From Paulownia fortunei (lineage: Eukaryota; Streptophyta; Magnoliopsida; Lamiales; Paulowniaceae), in NCBI GenBank assembly GCA_019321725.1, contig CM033108.1, positions 13,100,060-13,164,059 of the forward strand: a stretch of DNA of 64,000 nt, given 5' to 3'. A program made the position numbers and the translations under genes. How positions within the stretch are numbered: position 1 is the stretch's first letter; each line of letters opens with the position of its first letter. The notes under the pieces were generated by a model, which saw only the letters and a program-made list of their open reading frames with translations, searched no databases and was not told the DNA's origin. This document shows, piece by piece, positions 34,818 through 46,560 of this stretch.

Positions 34818-35713
34818 AATAAGGTTACATCATCCTCTAGAAAGAAAAGTTTAGTTACTCATGTATGAATATAACTTCAACAAATATATAAGAAATAACA
34901 TGGAAATTGTTCACCAATTTGTGAAGTGGAAGTAATGGTTGAAGCTTTTCTTGTCTCCAAGAATGGCTTATCTCTAAGAATGACCTTCTTCTCTCCAAGT
35001 CTCCTTGTTCTCCTTTGCTTTCTTAGCTTCTCCTCACTCTTCTCCTCATCAAAAACTTATTTTGGAGGCTTTTGAAATCCCTCAAAATAGATGGGAAATG
35101 CCCTAAAGAGGGCAAAATGCCCATTTTGACCTTACTTACAGTGCCTAGGCCCTGCACTTGCTGCCCAAAATCAATTTCTACAGCGTTTGTAGCCTCTTTC
35201 AACTGATTTTTCACTACTTTAGAGGCTAAACTAGATTTTGGTGTCTTCATATGAAATGTACATTTATGTGTTTTATTTCCATTGGATCTTGAATCAGCTA
35301 AATATGATGTTTTTGGAGAGAGTTATTCTATAAATATCAAGATGTGTCATCCCAGAAAATTCAGCCCATTGCTGACTCTTGAACTCAGTGTTTCTCATTG
35401 AAATCAACCGAATTGGATTTTATGATAAACATAGAAGTTGTATATCTATCTCTTGGCTTTCCAATGGATCAAGAATAAAGTTTACATGAAATATTTCTTG
35501 AGAGTTATGATTGAAATACCAAAACTTCCATCAGTGGCAACTCGAATTCTTCAATATTTCAACCAAGTTTTTGATTTCTTTCCATTTTCTTCTCTTATTG
35601 TCATTACCTACAAGATTTCACACTAAATGCATAAAAAGTAACACAAACACTTGAAAACAAACCAAATGTTAATCAAAAGGTATATGAATTATTGGTATAA
35701 AACTAACTTATCA
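34818..35713 (-). mobile_element. Partial right LTR of the family-A element
   Basis: Matches 31115-32057 of the left LTR closely, from aaataaggttacatcatcc to aaaactaacttatca. The inner portion of the LTR is absent, removed together with the 5' half of the element by the deletion ending at about 34817. Confidence 0.9.
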
Positions 35714-35952
35714 ATCACTTTTAAAACTCCATTGTAAATGAGTTTGAGTTTGTGATTATTTTAATAGACCTTGTTATTATTCAAATAACTATCTATCTAT
35801 ATACAGTATTATAGAATGTGAAAGTACTTTACTTTTATCAGTGTTTTGTCAAACTAACTAGCTAAAAAAATAGTTATACACACTTATACATGCACAAACT
35901 ATGTTGCATAGGTTGTTTCTATATATATACATATTTTTGGGAGGTTGTAATA

Positions 35953-35969
35953 GAGTGGTATCAGAGCCC
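35953..35969 (+). other. Primer binding site of B1, tRNA-Met type
   Basis: gagtggtatcagagccc contains an exact TGGTATCAGAGC, the standard tRNA-Met-type site, directly after the LTR end. An identical site is at 56214 in B3. Confidence 0.92.
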
Positions 35970-36150
35970 AAGTTTTGATTATGTAGACTGTATATGTACA
36001 TGATCTTAGAACTTGTGAAGTACAGTCATGCCAGTAAGTTTTATATTATGTTATAATGCATTTTATATTTCATGAATTATATTGACCATTTGTTATAAAA
36101 TTTGTTATAAAAAATGGTATTGCAGTCATGGTGAGAACAAGGGGTGAAAG

Positions 36151-39017
36151 TGTGATACCCGAACCTCTTACTACTCACATGGCCAAATATGATTCATGCA
36201 TTACGTGTTAATTTTATATGCTAATTGTATTTCTATTGACATTGTATAATTTATTTTATTTTATACGACATTCTTAAATATTAAACTTAATTCTGAAGCT
36301 CTTGTCCGGTATTAGTTATTGAATTTTCTAATCTAAGTAGTTGATTTTATATTGAAATAAGAAGAAAATAAGGTGGACCAATATTAGATATAGATGGGAT
36401 ATATAGGTTATAATTTTGGAAGTGTTAAAAGTGTTACTAGTAAGCTTATACGGTTTAATTTGATTTGATCAAGTTATTTCAAAAGTATATATTTGTAAAT
36501 TAACATACTTGGGATATTATATATGATATAATGTGATTTAAGTGTCCTATTACAAGGCCCATATATGCATATAATTTTAGAAATGCAAACTTGATATTTC
36601 GTTAAGAATCGGATGTGAATCGGTTTGGAGATCGAATGAACGGACATAGGAAATAACTATGGGAATGAATGGTGACTAAGATAGGTTGCAACCAAATAAA
36701 AATAGGTAAGACACACAAGATTAGGGCTGCAAGATAAGGGAGAAAATCAGATTTTTCTATTTACTTGCCACCTCATGCTTTCTTATTAAGCTTAAGATAA
36801 CATCTCAAGCTAACACCTCAAACCCTTCACCCTTAAGCAATGACCAGACCCTCATTTCAGCCATTTTCATCTTCCAAACACACATCTTAAGGTCTCCAAG
36901 TGATCCAAATTGATTCCAAGTCGAAATAAAAGCAAGAAAAGCAAAGGAGAAGTGATTACCATCAAGTTAACCTCAAAATCTGCATAGGTAACACTTATCT
37001 ACGATTTTGCCTTTGGTTTTCAGATTATTATGAATGGTTTTATTGTTTATTAAGCTTTCAATATCTCTTATAAAGGTGTTAGGAAGTTTTTAGTTAGACT
37101 TTGGTGCACAAAGAAAGGGTTTTGAATGACAAACACTTAATAGGAAATACTTGTGGCAGAAACTGTCATCTTACTATTTTCTTGTGTTTTAGGCTTCAAA
37201 ATTGTATGGTATGTTGAATAAAACCTATAATTATTACCATTTACATGACCATATATGAGTTAAGAGTATTGGAATTAAGTTTTATTAGTTGGAAATTGAA
37301 ATAGAGAATGATATTGGAGAAACACTCAAACTGCCAAAATAGCAAAATCTGTTTTGGTGTGCTGTGAAGGAAACTGAATTAAGGGAGCTAAATCCATTAT
37401 TTTTGGTAATATTATGACCTAGTTATCTCCTTATATATGTTATCTAAGTATGGTGAAAATTTTGGTGTGATTGAATATACTTAATGGTGCCAAAACCATT
37501 AATGTCATGAAGTGTGCAAAACTGTCACGGTAGGAAACAATCTGTTTCAGTATGTCGTGAAGAGAGCTGAACTTGGAAAGCTATATCCGTGATTTTTAGC
37601 AATTATATGATATGGATAGATTTATATACATGTTATCTAAGTGTGGTAAAAATTTGGGAGTGATTGGATATGCTTAGGGATGTTAAAATTATCATGCAAC
37701 TAAACTTGACAGCAAGAAAATATGAAGATGTGAATCTGTCACATTTGATCACTTAGCATGTTTCAACCTAGACATGTTGCTATTGAGTGTTAACAATTAG
37801 GTACATGCTATTAGAGTTATAATAATTCAATTACATGATGTTTGCATGTATTTAAGATGAGAAATTGAGGTATTTGAGGGGCTATATTGGGTTCTAGTTT
37901 GTGAAAGCTTGATTGTTAGCTTATAGCTTGGTGTTTAAGGTCTAGTATGAGATTTTGTGTTTTCAACTTGCCAAATTGGGAATGGTGCTTGATGTTGGGT
38001 AATATTACAGGCTATTTTACATCTAAGGTTGGAGAGGAATACTAAACAAATTTAGACTAAGCCACCAACCAAGTGAAAGGTAAGTAAAGATTCATGTGCA
38101 ACTATAATGCATAAACATAGTAAATGTATGATTTATATGTAATACCATTGATCATATGTGCGTAGTAGAGGACATGCATTACTGTCATTCATGTCCATTG
38201 AGCATACATACATGGGCATTGGCACGTGCATACATCATATACAAGCATTGTGATAAATCGTGCATTGCACGGCATGATTCTGAGAAAGGAAAATGTTTTA
38301 CTGACCACTACTAGTGCACCGAAGCATGCATGGATTTGCATGGTTTTATACATGGATTTGCAGGTTCGCGTGCATGGATTTGCATGCGTATGAGTGTGCA
38401 TGGATTTGCATGCTTTTATGATTATTGGCCATTGGATTATGGCGATGTGCAGAGCTCTTTTCCGGTGTATGGGATAGTAGCGTTGGTCAGGGGCCCAAGA
38501 AAGAAATGATTTTGAGAGAAATATTTGATGCATAAAATTGCATTGTGGGCATAGCATTTTGAGATGCATGACTTGATATTGTGGATTATTCTTTGACATG
38601 CATAATCTTTAGTTGCTGAGCGTTAGCTCATATAGTTTATGCATTGTAGGTGAGTCTGGTGATACTTGATACCATGGACTTACTGGGCAAGCTGTTGGGG
38701 TTCCTACAGGTTCTGAGGATCAGTGTACATGGATGACGACCTGTTGGGTTGATTGTTAACTTATTTGATTTTGTAGTCTATTGTATTACGTTTTGGGATT
38801 TGTACAATATGTTACTTTTATAATTTTTCTGTACACGGGTACATAAATATTATGATTGTTATGGGTCATCTGTAGGTGTATATATTAGTCTGTGAGTGGG
38901 AAAATATTTATTATTTATTAATATGTTGCAGAAAAAAAAAATAATAATGCATGCACACAGGCTCTATCATGTTAAATTATACTATATATATAGTTCTGTA
39001 GTAATGGGGGTGTTACA
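36151..39017 (+). mobile_element. Solo LTR B2, Tekay-like sister subfamily, 2867 bp
   Basis: Begins TGTGATACCCG and ends gggggtgttaca. It is flanked by GAAAG at 36146-36150 and 39018-39022. Removing it with one duplication copy restores the gag frame across the site, so the boundaries are certain. It is more like the LTRs of B3 than those of its host B1. An array of tgcatggatttgcatg units lies at 38324-38415. Confidence 0.96.
38324..38415. repeat. Array of TGCATGGATTTGCATG units in LTR B2
   Basis: Four imperfect units spaced about 20-30 bases apart, each carrying catggatttgca. Related arrays are at 55509-55624 and 61683-61772. Confidence 0.85.
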
Positions 39018-40099
39018 GAAAGTAGTAATAGGGCCAGAACCCTAGGAGAGAAAACACCTATTCTGAATAATGATTATGATGTTATCATTAATCGACTTAC
39101 AAAGCTTGTTAAACGATAATCAGAAGAAATTCAACAACTTATCCAGCAGAGGGATATAGGTGGACAACCAAGGGCTAAAATGGTTCAACCACAACTTTGA
39201 GTAGAACATGTGGAGATAGTTGGGCAAAGATTCAAAAAACTAAATCCACCAGTATGTAAGGACGCATTAGATCCTACAACTGCAGAAGATTGGTTGAGAA
39301 CTCTAGAAAATATATTTCAGTACAGTAGAGTTTCAAAAGAAGAGAAAGTGATGTGTGCATCCTTTATGCTTCGAGGCAATGCTGGACATTGGTGGAATAT
39401 AATGAGGAGCATCGAAGACACCACTGCCATAACTTGGGATAGATTCAAAGAGTTGTTTCGAAATAAATACTTCACAGCTCCAGTTCGTGTAATGAAGATG
39501 AATGAATACGTACAACTACAGCCAAAAACTATGACAATTAGAGAATACATTTGTAAATTTGAATAGGTGTCCAAATTTGCCACATATATGGTCAACACTA
39601 ATGTATTGAAAGTTTAAAGATATCTTGAAGGCTTGAGGAGCTATATAGAGATTTGAATATGACAAGAATCCAAGGAGTGGCATACTCACAAATTGCAGAG
39701 AGAGCATTAGTGGAAGAATAAGCTAAACTTAGAATTTCCCGTGCTCAGGAGATTTGAAGCCAATTTAAGCAAGGATAGGGGTAACGATGTGTTGGAAATG
39801 AAAAGAAGAACTATTTCAAATGTAAAATCAAAAATCTAAATTCCAACCAAGATATGGGAAACAATAGTGAGATCAGAGTAAGAGTACAAAAATTGATCAA
39901 GATAGAGCACCGATGTCATAAGATTTTTGCCTTAAATATGGTGGTCAACACAGTGGAGTCTGCCCTATAGAGACTAGAACCTGCTTTGTGTATGAAAAGG
40001 TCAGACATATTTCCAGAGCATGCTCAAATAATCTAAATTCAACAGGACAGAGAAAAGTGACAACTAAAGTCTTTACCATCACTAGATCAGATGCTGAGA

Positions 40100-40529
40100 T
40101 GAACCCATAAGTGGTAATAGGTAAATTTTCTATCTTTGGTATTCCAACATTTGTATTGTTTAGTTTTGGAGCTACACACTCATTTATATCCACTGAATAT
40201 GTGAAGAGGCTCGGTAGAGTACCTAATATCGTTAAGGTCAGTTACAATGGGATAATTCCTTCTGGAGATTCAAAACAAACTAACCATATTTTTAGAGATT
40301 ATGTTATTACCAATGAAAATAGAGAACTCTAACTGATGTAATTGTATTGGCCATAAACAACTATGATATAATTTTGGGTATGGATTTATTTTCAAAGTAT
40401 CGTACTATTATAGATTATCAGAGAAAGACAGTAACTTTTCATTCTCCTGGAGATGAACTATTCACCTTTATTGGAATCATAAAAAGTTCTAAATTCCCAA
40501 TTATATCAGCATTGAAAGCATAAAGATTA
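40100..40529 (+). pseudogene. Tekay-like aspartic protease of B1, active-site Asp lost
   Basis: The frame 40111-40332 encodes FGIPTFVLFSFGATHSFIS. The family reads LFDSGATHSFIS, so the catalytic Asp-Ser is replaced by Ser-Phe. Further along, AINNYDIILGMD-like text appears in another frame near 40350-40385 (the LGMDWL block of gypsy proteases). Stops and a frameshift separate the parts. Its role would be to cut the polyprotein. Placed between gag and RT as expected. Confidence 0.8.
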
Positions 40530-41940
40530 TTGGATAATGGCTGTGAGGGATATTTGGTAAGCGTTATGAGCATTGAAGAACAACATAATTCGATTCTTAA
40601 TGAAATGTTAATTGTTCATGAGTATCCAAAAGTATTTCTTAATGATCTTCTTAGATTACTGTCAGACCATGAGATAGAGTTTGTCATTGAAATAAATCCA
40701 AGAACACCTCCAATATCTAAAGCTCCATACCGAATGATACTAGCTGACTTGAAAGAATTGAAGATATAAATACAATAATTATTGGATAAGGTTTTATCAG
40801 ACCCAACTTTTCACCATGGGGTGCACCAGTTCTATTTGTACGTAATATGGATAATACAATTCGACCGTGTATAGACTACCGAGAGTTAAATAAAGTTACA
40901 ATCAGGAATAAGTATCCTCTGCCTAGAATAGAAGGTTTATTTGATTAGCTCCAAGGTGCATCTATATTTTCAAAAATTGATCTGCAATCTGGGTACCACT
41001 AATTGAAAATAAAATATGATGATATCGCCAAGATAGCATTTAGCATAAGATATGGACATTATGAATTTGTGGTGATGCTGCTTAGGTTAACAAATACTCC
41101 AGTAGCTTTTATGGATTTAATGAATTGGGTATTTAAAAATTTTATTGGTAGATTTGTTATTGTGTTTATAGATGATATCTTGATTTACTCTAGCATAGAA
41201 GAAGAGCATGGTGAACATCTGAGAATGATTTTAGAGGTTCTGAAGGAGAAACAACTATATGCTAAATTTAAAAAATGTGAATTTTAGTTAGATCGAGTGG
41301 TATTTCTAGGACATATAATATCAGGAGTTGGAATATCTATAAATCTAAGAAGAAGCTATTAATAGCTGGTCACAACTTACTAATCCTTCAGAAGTATGAA
41401 GTTTTCTGGGTTTAGTTATTACCATAGATTTGTGGATGGATTCCCCAATATAGCTTCTTCTTTGACACAATTAACCAAAAAATGTGTGACAAGATGGATA
41501 GATGCTTGTGAGAAAAGTTTTCAGAAATTGAAGAGGAGGTTAACTTCAGTTCCTATTCTTTCTATTCCATCAGGTACTCGAGGCTTTGTGGTTTAAGTGA
41601 TGCTTTGAAAAAGGGGTTGGGATGTGTATTGATGCAAAATGGTAAAGTAGTTGCATATGTATCCAGACAGCTTAAAGAGTATGAAAAGAATTATTCTACA
41701 CATGATTTAAAGCTTGTTGCAGTGGTGTTTGCATTTAAGATATGGAGACATTATTTATATGGTGAATGATGTGAGATATATGTTGATCACAAGAGCTTAA
41801 AATATTTCTTTATCTAAAAAGAGTTAAATATGCGACTACGAAGATGGTTGGAGTTGGTGAAAGATTATGACTATGTTATCGACTATCATCCTGATAATGC
41901 TAATGTTGTGGCTGATGCATTGAGCAGAAAATCAACACTA
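40530..41940 (+). pseudogene. Tekay-like reverse transcriptase and RNase H of B1, degenerate
   Basis: The linker frame 40530-40769 leads in (VHEYPKVFLNDL, then IEFVIEINPRTPPISKAPYRM, the gypsy RT entrance). RT text follows in several frames: [19 protein letters not shown] near 40870-40925, then 41003-41287 with [24 protein letters not shown], whose FIDD box keeps both aspartates, and [11 protein letters not shown]. The connection domain at 41396-41596 has FSGFSYYHRFVDGFPNIAS. RNase H at 41595-41935 has [20 protein letters not shown] and ends [18 protein letters not shown]. Many in-frame stops make it a pseudogene. Confidence 0.9.
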
Positions 41941-43475
41941 CCACAACTATAGCTTTGACTCAGAAACTAAAGTTAATAAAGCTATAGAAAGTGGATATAG
42001 AGAATGTATCATAGGGATCAGTAGAGGTCCAATTTGTAACTTTGACACTCCAACCGACTTTCACTAATAGAATTTATAAGGGACAACAAGTTGATGAATA
42101 TTTTACTAAAATGATGAAAGATATTATTTTAGGAAAGACTTCTAATTTTCAAATGTTAAAAAATAGTATTTTGCGATTTCAAAAAAGATTATATGTACCT
42201 AATGCAGATAACATTCGAGAAGATATCTTGGCAGAAGCATATTCAACACCATATTTAGTACATCCAGGAGCTACTAAAATGTATGGAGATTTGATAACAC
42301 ATTACTAGTGGCTAGGTATGAAAAAAGATGTTGCTTAGTTTGTAGAACAATGTTTAACATGTTGATAAAAAAAAGGCAGAACATCAAAGACTAGCAGGAG
42401 CCTTGCAACCTTTATTTATTCTAGAGTGGAAATGAGAAAGAATTACTATGGATTTCGTGTTAGGATTACCCAAAATAGTTAAAGGTCATGATGTTATTCA
42501 GGTTATCATTGATAGGTTAACTAAATCTGCTAACTTTCTTCCAATTTGTTCTACCCATTCCATGGACCGTTATGCACAGATATATATATAGAAAGTGGTT
42601 AGACTTCATGGTGTACCACTATTGATAGAGATTCAAGGTTTTGATCTATGTTCTGGAACAGTTTACACAAGTCATTAGGAATACAATTATCTTTCAGTAT
42701 TGTATATCATTCCTAGACTAATGGACAATCAGAGCTAACAATACAAACATTGGAAAATATGCTCGAAACTTGTGTATTAGATTTTTCATGGTCAATGAAG
42801 CATATTTTTATCTTTAGTGCAATTCCTTATAATAACATCTATCAGTCCATTATTAGAATAGCCCTTTATGAGGCATTATAAGGTAGAAAATATAAATCTC
42901 CGGTTCATTGGGATGAGGTTGGTGAAAAGAAACTTTTGGGCCCAAATATTATTCGAAAAATAACAAGAGTTGTGATACAATTTTTGTCAATGAATGCAGA
43001 CTGTCCAGAACTGACAGAAAAGTTATGCCGATCAAAGAAGAAGAATGTTAGAATTTGTAGTAAGAGATCAAATATTTCTGAAAGTATCTCTAGTGAATGC
43101 GGTTTGGAAAGAAAGGAAAGCTCAGTCCTAGATATATTGGTCTATTTCATGTTATTGAACGAAATAGAGATGCTGCTTACAACTTCAACCTACCTGCATC
43201 AATGTCTCAAGTGCACAATGTATTTAATGTATCCATGTTAAGGAAATATATTGCAAATCCATCTCATATTCTGAAAAACGAACCTATAGAGCTGAAAGCA
43301 AATTTGAATTATGAAGAAAGGCCTATAGAGATTCTCCTATGAGAAGCAAAATAACTCTGGAATAAAAAGATTCCATTGGTTAAAGTATTATGGAGAAGTT
43401 AGTCAACAGAAGAAACTATTTGGGAAAGAGAAGATGACATGAAAGTTAAGTATCCAAAACTCTTTCGGTAAGTAA
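41941..43475 (+). pseudogene. Tekay-like integrase with chromodomain-like tail, degenerate
   Basis: The N-terminal zinc module appears near 42225-42365 (HPGATKMYGDL, then VEQCLTC, with the last Cys replaced by a stop). The core starts at about 42445 with ITMDFVLGLPKIVKGHD, followed by IDRLTKSANFLPI. It then degenerates, with several indels before the LPASMSQVHNVFNVSMLRKY block (43193-43245). The tail to 43470 has NYEERPIEIL, IPLVKVLW, and ETIWEREDDMKVKYPKLF, the usual end of Tekay/Del chromoviruses with the chromodomain-like W-x-x-x-x-x-ETIWE block. In active relatives this tail steers insertion to particular chromatin. This copy has too many stops to work. Confidence 0.88.
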
Positions 43476-43497
43476 ATTTTGAGGATGAAATTTTAAT

Positions 43498-43510
43498 AAG
43501 GAGGGGAAGA
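43498..43510 (+). other. Polypurine tract of B1
   Basis: aaggaggggaaga, all purine, directly before the 3' LTR start TGTAAAACCC. An almost identical tract is at 59512-59524. Confidence 0.92.
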
Positions 43511-43909
43511 TGTAAAACCCAAGCCTCACACTACTCACTTGACCAATATGATTCGTGCATTACATGCTATTTATGTGCTAATTTGCATTGACATTTACAT
43601 GGCACCTTATATAGCATTCTTAATTGTTAGACCTCTAACACTATTACATGATGTTAGTGGTTGAGATCTTATAACCTAATTAAGTAATTCTACATTTAGA
43701 TAAAAAAAAAGAATAGATTGGTCAATATATTGGATATTCATAGGTTATATGTTATAATTTTGGAAGTGTTAAAAGGTGTTAGTAGTAAGCTTATATGATT
43801 CGATTCAATTAGATTAAGGTATTTTAAAAGTATACATCCATATATTAACATACTTGGGATATTGGACATGAAATAATGTGATTTAAGTGTCATATTACAA
43901 GGTCCATAT

Positions 43910-46152
43910 TGTTAGAGTAGGATGCCCAACGCCCCAATTAGATTGGATGTATTATACTCTTTTGCTTTTGTAAAGACAATCTTATTGGGAATCATATTAA
44001 TAAAAAGGCATTTTCTTTATCTTATGTCTTGCATTTTTTATTTCTGCACATTAGATAAAGTCCTTAGACCAAATTTAGCTACGGGGCATGGTCGCGCATA
44101 TGATGACAATCATGGAACATGCCTCTAAGGCTTTGGTCTTAAATAAGTTCCGAGTCGAGAGCTTTTTGAGATGGGACATCAAATAGCTCAGTAAGACTCG
44201 TACATATAATGCATGCTCGTGAGATGAGGATGTCACATTCCATTGGCATTAGCGTAGAGACGTAAGTCCATGTATGTGGGTGCTTGTTAGGGAACAAGTA
44301 CACCGAATATGGCCCGGAAGAAATTCTTAGTTGGAGGCTTTGCCCGTCGAAATAAGAATTTCAGTGTTGCGATAGTACACGACTAGTCCTCAGACTTAAG
44401 GCACGATGGTAGCCTTGTGTGCATCCTACAGTACTTTGATATATCTTCTGATTGCTTGACAATCACAAAGGGGGTATGTTGGGTGTTGCACTGGTGTGCA
44501 TGGAGGTTTGTTAGTGGCCAACATAGAATTCGACACTTGTCTTTCATAAACAAGGGAATCTCCTGTATTTTCATAGTTCGTGATTCAAAGACCTTGGCCA
44601 AGGCAGAATGAATTGTGATTCATCAAGAATCATTGGAACTTGAAATGAGATCACAACAATTGAATCATTTAGGGTTTCGACTTATAATCCATGCCTTAGA
44701 TTCAATGAGGAGATTAGTTGTCGAAAGGACCGTACGTGTATGGTACTTGCAACTGAAATAGGTTTACTCATTATTTCACCTAAGACTAGTTTGCCATGAT
44801 TATTTGCTAGGTGTTTTCATGGATAGTGAGGTTCTTGGAATTAAGGAGTTGATTCCAAGCGGATTAATTAATTGGATTAATTAATTGGAATAATTGTTAT
44901 TCATAAGTTGCAAATGTTGCAAATATTGCAAACCCACTACTAGCTTAATAGTGAACCTAAGAGGGTCACACATCTTTATGGAAAGTAACATTTTTAATTT
45001 TAGATTTTATCCAATGGTTGGAAATTAATTAATTAATACTGATCAATTAATTAATTAAGAGTTCTATTTAATTTAATAGTTAAATTAAATTATTCAATTA
45101 AGTAATTGGATTATTTAATTGGACCTAATTTGATTAGGAAGCCCAATTGGAGTAAATTAAATTAATCAATTGGATTGATTAAATTGGGATTGAATCAATT
45201 GAATTGATTTGGGGATTTTTGAGTCCAAGCCCAAAATAAATGTGGATCACTTAAGAAGCCCACTAAAGTATGAAGAGAATAAATTAAATAAATATGATTT
45301 ATTTAATTAACATATTTATAGATAAATAAATATAGTGACCAATTTGATAGGATAAAATAGGCCACTAAGATTTAATTTATGTATAAATATAATTATAGTA
45401 TATATATATATGATATATATCTATCTTGATATTATTTGAAGAGTTCAAATTAATATCAACAATGTATGTAGACAATTTTGATGATTAATGTAGTCTCAAA
45501 TTAGTCCACATACAATAGAAGAGTGAAAAGAGAAGAGTTCTTGGAAGATTTGGAATCCTTCCAAGATAAGGTTTTGAAGTAGTTCAAAATAGAAAAACTT
45601 TTCAAGAGTTGAAAAAGGATTACAATTTTCAGCCCTATATATATGAGGGATGAAAATTACATAATTCAAAAAATTCAAAAATTTGAGCAAAAATATTTTG
45701 TTTAAAGTCTTCTATTTTTACTCTTCAAGAAAAGAAAAGAAAGAAAAAGAAAATCAGTTTCTTGTTATTTTCTTCATATTATTGTTTCAAAAACTTAAAG
45801 AATCAATCTTTATTGTTCTTGAAAATATACTCCGATTCTAGATTAGTAAACAATTAAAAGGATACTAGTGAATCCTTTTGATTGGTGTTGCTTTCTGTAT
45901 CATGGACCTGATAGAGGGGAGACACTTGGATCCCTGCGAGTTCTGATAGTCCAGAATAAGTAATTAATTGCTTCATTCCCTACAACAACCAGAGTGCACG
46001 AAAGGTATAATCCGATTTTATATTTATTTATATATTCACTTGAATAAGGGCGATCGTTAAAATCACTTTCGAATCAAAGGGGTTAAATTTATGTTTGATA
46101 AAAAATTTAATTTTCCGCTATATATACCCCTGCGATTAGAGCAAACCCAACA
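43910..46152 (+). mobile_element. Solo LTR, TGTTAG..CCAACA type, 2243 bp
   Basis: Starts TGTTAGAGTAGG and ends GCAAACCCAACA. It is flanked by CATAT at 43905-43909 and 46153-46157. The B1 5' LTR shows the empty site (aaggtccatatgtgcata near 28348). It contains AT-rich ttaattaatt repeats (44860-45180). No coding region or internal LTR pair is visible, so it is read as a solo LTR. The termini suit a copia LTR, but the lineage is not certain. Other relatives may lie at 48843 and 63414 on the minus strand, and a fragment at 53225. Confidence 0.9.
44860..45185. repeat. TTAATTAATT-rich low-complexity block
   Basis: Multiple gattaattaattgg and aattaattaag units within the solo LTR. Several are self-complementary, so local hairpins are possible. 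Confidence 0.75.
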
Positions 46153-46360
46153 CATATGTGTATATGATTTTAGAAATGCAAACTAAATAATCATTTAAGA
46201 ATCATACGTCAATCAGTTTAGAGATCGAATGAACAATTAAGAAATTAGGGTAAAATTTATTATCCAATCATACGGGAATTAAAATAGGTTGTAAATAGAT
46301 AAATACATATTGAGAAATACTTTATTAGAGCTGTATAAGGTGTGTATAATATCAAATTTA

Positions 46361-46560
46361 AAACACTTCATGGTTGAACATCTCTTACTTAACATCTCAT
46401 GCTTGACAGCTCAAGGTTGAACACCTCATGCTTGACACCTCATGGTTGAACACCTCGTACTTAATACCTCATGCTTTGATATCACAAGTGTTGCCATCTT
46501 GTGCTTTGAAATCACAAGTTTTGCCATCTTATGCTTTGACACCTCAAGCTACCACCTCAA
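46361..46560. repeat. CACCTCATG minisatellite in B1 3' LTR
   Basis: Irregular units such as gacacctcatggttgaac and atcacaagtgttgccatctt. There are more units than in the 5' LTR array at 28552-28697. Confidence 0.75.

Larger units (their letters stand above)
30453..35713 (-). mobile_element. Family-A Athila-type element with large internal deletion
   Basis: The left LTR is 30453-32057 (1605 bp, TGTTCGTG..ACTTATCA on the plus strand). The internal part is 32058 to about 34817, and 34818-35713 is the U3-side remnant of the right LTR. It is flanked by ATCAC at 30448-30452 and 35714-35718. The same B1 LTR site in 3' LTR copy form (near 48590, tatatcacttcaaaac) lacks the insertion. A polypurine tract reads on the minus strand as AAGTTTGGGAGTATT before the LTR start at 32057. 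Gag, protease and RT are missing. Confidence 0.95.
27961..35952 (+). mobile_element. B1 5' LTR, interrupted by family-A element
   Basis: Runs 27961-30452 and 35719-35952, with 30453-35713 and one ATCAC copy inserted between. It starts TGTAATACTC and ends ggttgtaata against the primer site; the usual end is ggtgttaca. A cacctcatg minisatellite lies at 28552-28697. Confidence 0.9.
36128..40099 (+). pseudogene. Tekay-like gag of B1, split by a solo LTR
   Basis: Gag starts at ATG 36128 (MVRTRGE). It is cut after 36150 by the solo LTR B2 and resumes after 39022 (SSNRARTLGEKTP). An early stop lies near 39117. The best part is the open frame 39210-39566, with DALDPTTAEDWLRTLENIF, the conserved WW of GNAGHWWNIM and KYFTAPVRVMK, typical of chromovirus gag. 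A stop at about 39564 follows KFE. A knuckle relic, CFVYEKVRHISRAC, near 39979-40020 has lost the second Cys. The protein would form virus-like particles around element RNA. Here it is disabled by the LTR insertion, stops and the knuckle loss. Confidence 0.88.

Noticed and set aside
38189..38599. 136-codon minus-strand frame with HTHTHANPCTRTC-like repeats
   Set aside because: Antisense to the gcatggattt array in LTR B2; the Cys/His pattern comes from the DNA repeat, not from a zinc-binding protein.
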